A stretch of 64,000 nt of DNA, taken from Theristus sp. LFF4_11 (taxonomy: Eukaryota; Nematoda; Chromadorea; Monhysterida; Xyalidae). Below are positions 60,908-64,000 of this stretch, piece after piece. The stretch spans positions 79,421 to 143,420 of the forward strand of contig JASANC010002180.1 of the NCBI GenBank assembly GCA_030248135.1. The letters run 5' to 3'. The notes below the pieces were generated by a model. It searched no databases. It was not told where the DNA came from and saw only the letters and a list, made by a program, of their open reading frames with translations. Numbering within the stretch: the stretch's first letter is position 1; every line of letters starts with the position of its first letter. Made by a program: the position numbers and the translations under genes.

Positions 60908-61373
60908 CCGTATTACCCCCATTAAACCCCCCCCCCACCATTAATCCCCCCCCCCACCAATAAACCCCCACCCCCCCCGACCAGTTTCCAAATAATCCCC
61001 CCCCCCACAAATAATCCCCCATGGGGGTTAATTGGAAACCTGTTTGAAACACATACCCAGCGAATTCAGTGGCTGAATGCAGTGACATTGGTGAAATTGT
61101 GCTACCAAAGGCCCCAAATGGATGAGTTAATGGTAATTTCATCACAAAAGGCTGTTACAGAAGGAAATCTCTGTGAAAAGTAGAAGTTTCTGCAACTTTC
61201 TTGCCTGCCATGCAAGGTATTTTTGCCATTTTTCAACAAAACCCCACCCCTAGAAATTTTTGTATAATAAACCCCCCCCCCCACCAATAATCCCCCCCCC
61301 CACCAATAAACCCCCACCCCTAAAAGTCGCTGACGTATTAATCCCCCATGGGGGTTTATTGGGGGTAATACGG
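60908..61373. mobile_element. TA-flanked CCGTATTACC element, copy 5
   Basis: A 466-bp copy, TA on both sides, in the orientation of copies 1 and 2. It is closest to copy 1 in the TTGCCTGCCATGCAAGG segment. With copy 4 it forms a long imperfect inverted repeat. Confidence 0.92.
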
Positions 61374-63440
61374 TATGTGGCCTTTTGTTTATGACCGGAA
61401 GGGCTTTTTTCGGTGTTTTAATGATCTGGTCACCGATTTATCGTTTTTGTTGTTGGTGTGCCAGCTTTGCACAGCGCGCAGGTCAGTATGTTTTTTTGAC
61501 CGGACAGGTAGAATTTTTACGGCGACATCATTGTATGTATAATATACTTTTTATTGAGGCCAGGAAGGTTAGGTTACTAAATGTATAAAACAGGTTTCAG
61601 TATATTTGTCGCAAGTCACATTGATTGGCTGCATTTGAATTATAAGCGCTTTGATTGGTCGTACCAGTGTGAGACAGCCAATCGGCTTCTTGATTTTGCG
61701 TTTTTCGAGTTTAAAACTCGCGCATGTGTACTCGATGTTTTACGGCCATTTTAGTTGGTTTCAGTATAAGGTTGCACGATGAAAAGTCGGTTTCAGTGTC
61801 CATATATCGGTCTTCAATAGACATACATTCAAGATATCCATGCGTTTGTTTATTGCCGTAGTCATGTTCAAAACGCGGGACGATTTTTCTCAACGACTAT
61901 ATGCCAATTTTAACTGTTACTTCAGCGTTCTTGACTGCTTTATTTGACTTTCGTTTCGGACATGAAATAGACAGTAGAGGCCGTTTTTACGGGCCACATC
62001 AAAATGGGCACGAATGTAAAAGTCCCGTTTACTCATGTGGATGTACTACACATGTACTTTGACTCAACCCACAGTTATCTTTCCCGTGTACACACACATG
62101 CGACTTTCTTTGCTTCATTTTCATGTTGGTTTTGGCCACGATATCCCCTCGGGACATTTTCAAATCGTGTTTTCTTTTGACCATTTCGGGCGGTTGTGTG
62201 ACGACTTTTATACTCGCGTGTTTATTTGTTGTCAGCGATTTTCGTTTTTACTTGTATCAATTTCAACGTCGAAGTGCGCATATTTTCTTCATTCTTCATT
62301 CTTATGGATTTCTTGGCTTGAGATTTATTCATGATACTGTTTGTGCCTTGTGCATGCATCCCATTTAATTTTGTCTCCATTTATTTGAGTCAACTGTAGC
62401 ATCACTGGTTGACTACCAAAACATAAAGTAGCCAATAAGCTTTTTTGGTTGGTCTTGAATTGAAAAAAATGAACACTTTTTCAATGCTGCTGTATAATTC
62501 GAGGGGTCACGCAATGATGTTTTGCGCAAAACCAATTATAATTCAGCAGATTATCTGATGTAAGCAGATGCAGATTTTGTCACATTTTCATGGTTGACAA
62601 TGCCGCTGAAACTGAAGGACTATATTTAGACGGCCATGAGAAGGCGAAACTCAGCTTCGTTCAATTTTTTTTCAATTTTAATCTTCAGTGTTCGAAAATT
62701 CGTCGCAAATTTACAATCTACTTACAGTTGTATGAGTTTATCCCACTAAAGCCGAAAAGTCAAAGTTGAAAGGTCTCTCTATTTGCGCTACACATGTGCC
62801 GTGCGTTCATAATAATTTTTACTTTCCGGAACTCTCGCAGTTTTGTCTTCCAAGTCACCCATGCGTAAGAATATAATGCTCATAATGTTCAGTTTCTCCC
62901 CGCAAAACCGGCGCCACGCTTTTACGACTGTAGTCCATGTTTGCATCGATAAAAGTTTCAAAGTAGATTTATTTGTTTCCGTCTGGCTATACAAAACGAT
63001 CGTTTTGTATATTTTGGTTCAAAAACCTTATTTATGAGAAATTGCGTAGATTTTCGGGTGTTTTTTATTCCAACTCCGGTGCAAGGTCGATTGTTTTACT
63101 CTTTTTTGCACCAGTGCGCCAGTAGTTTCACTTTTCAGAGCGGTTGAAATCTGGAGGTTACACGCATATACAAGGCGTGATTTATTGCTTCTGCTTCTGC
63201 CTTGATTTTCTTTGAAATTTGAAACTCCGACGTCATTCCTTACTTTCAGGAAAACCACGAATACACAATCAATCAGCAAACCCATCATACTCAAAAATGC
63301 GATCACTAACTTCCAATATCACCGATCTTCCTTCTATTCGCGAGTATCGTCACGTCAAACTCAGTAATCGAGCCGAAACCGGTCGCTCAAAACGAAAATC
63401 ATCCGAATTCCGATTCGAAAGCGCTATGGCGATACAATCG
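61374..63440. other. Non-coding stretch upstream of the LRR exon
   Basis: It contains the 40-bp repeat at 61621-61660 and no exon I can support. TTACTTTCAG at about 63241-63250, followed by an ATG near 63298, could be the leader acceptor and start of the LRR gene, but that ATG's frame is not the LRRNT frame. Confidence 0.4.
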
Positions 63441-63441
63441 G

Positions 63442-63983
63442 TGTCCGGAGTCCTGCGACTGCGCCTCCAATCGAACGTCCACTTCGACGTGCACCTTCGC
63501 ACGGTCGACTGCAGCAGGCGACAACTAAGGACGATGCCGTTTTGCCGCCTCCATACCGTCCGACGTTCAGGTGCTACTGTTGTCGGACAACGAAATCGCG
63601 CACCTCCCGACGGACACGCGTCTTTGGATGCCGGATTTGTTGTCGTTGAACCCTCAGTGGGAACGCGCTTCGAACGCTGCCACCCGCTGAGAGTCAACTG
63701 TTCGAGGGCGTCTACAACGTTCGCCAACTGGACGTCAGTCGCAATCGCCTCCGACAACTGGGGCGGACACGTGTTCCAGGGACTGTTCAACTTCTTGGAA
63801 CGACTCGATCTGAGCGACAACCGATTGGCATCGGTCGACGACGACGCCTTTCGAGGACTATTGAAGTTGGAGACGTTGCTGTTGAACGATAACCAGTTGA
63901 CGTTCGTGCAGCGCAACTGGTGGCCGCATATTGATTCGCTGTACGAGTTGAACATGGCGGGAAATCGGCTGTCGCTGTTGCAG
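63442..63983 (+). CDS. Leucine-rich-repeat protein exon, N-terminal part, with frameshifts
   Basis: The exon encodes an LRR N-terminal cap (CPESCDC..., then VDCSRRQLRTMP). At least four typical extracellular 24-residue LRRs follow: DVQVLLLSDNEIAHLP; SGNALRTLPPAES; VRQLDVSRNRLRQL; LERLDLSDNRLASV; LETLLLNDNQLTFV; LYELNMAGNRLSLL. It ends at a donor (CAG|GTACGG). To read continuously the frame must shift by one base at four places: about 63505-63515 (GG), 63540-63543 (T run), 63651-63653 (CCC) and 63760-63763 (GGGG). The restored register fits the LRR spacing exactly at each place. Such proteins are extracellular or membrane receptors and adhesion factors. The gene runs off the window. Confidence 0.75.
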
Positions 63984-64000
63984 GTACGGGAGGGTGACCA

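Noticed and set aside
63350..63955. A 201-codon minus-strand frame
   Set aside because: It is the antisense of the LRR exon, whose plus-strand motifs are unmistakable.
1..64000. tRNA, rRNA, CRISPR, operon or prokaryotic features
   Set aside because: I recognised no cloverleaf or rRNA sequence, and spliced exons rule out a bacterial or phage reading.

Overview
This is a eukaryotic, intron-rich window, most probably from a nematode. The main evidence for that is two intronic arrays of GCCTAA, the complement of the nematode telomere unit TTAGGC (28.65-28.76 kb and 41.65-41.87 kb). The gene content also fits: a globin with long tails, a multi-MAM secreted protein, a non-classical cadherin and a divergent ionotropic glutamate-type receptor. 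Coding exons are GC-rich and introns AT-rich, with GT-AG borders that keep the reading frame through long runs of exons. The species cannot be named from the sequence.

Layout. 1.57-3.01 kb (-): intronless ORF of 477 aa, unrecognised. 3.0-6.7 kb: no supported exon. 6.68-21.90 kb (-): a cadherin-superfamily gene with a signal peptide and at least 28 phase-consistent exons (about 1,460 codons); its 3' end was not found. 21.9-23.9 kb: intergenic. 23.92-32.26 kb (-): a complete secreted protein with four MAM domains and a Thr-rich linker. 34.19-35.59 kb (+): a compact six-exon gene of about 211 aa, unrecognised. 36.63-38.77 kb (-): part of another unrecognised gene. 40.93-43.78 kb (+): a globin-like gene. 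44.23-47.30 kb (+): an ionotropic-receptor-like gene of about 497 aa with no amino-terminal domain and apparently no pore loop. 47.3-63.3 kb: 16 kb with no supported gene, but several repeats. 63.44-63.98 kb (+): a leucine-rich-repeat exon with four apparent single-base frameshifts.

Mobile DNA is abundant and sits mostly in introns. There are five copies of a 435-466 bp TA-flanked element with TIR CCGTATTACC and long G/C runs; a 1.14 kb mariner-type element that is an inverted duplication of a transposase 3' half; a Tc1-like MITE inside a duplicated exon-intron junction; two small hairpin families; a fold-back element built from 15-bp GGAGAACTGGTNNCC units; and a roughly 40-bp dispersed TGATTGG...GATTGGTC repeat.

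The recognised genes do not form a pathway. The cadherin and the MAM protein are extracellular or adhesion proteins, the receptor-like gene is a membrane protein, and the globin is probably a haem protein. All exon structures are my own splice-site and frame reading; there is no transcript evidence.
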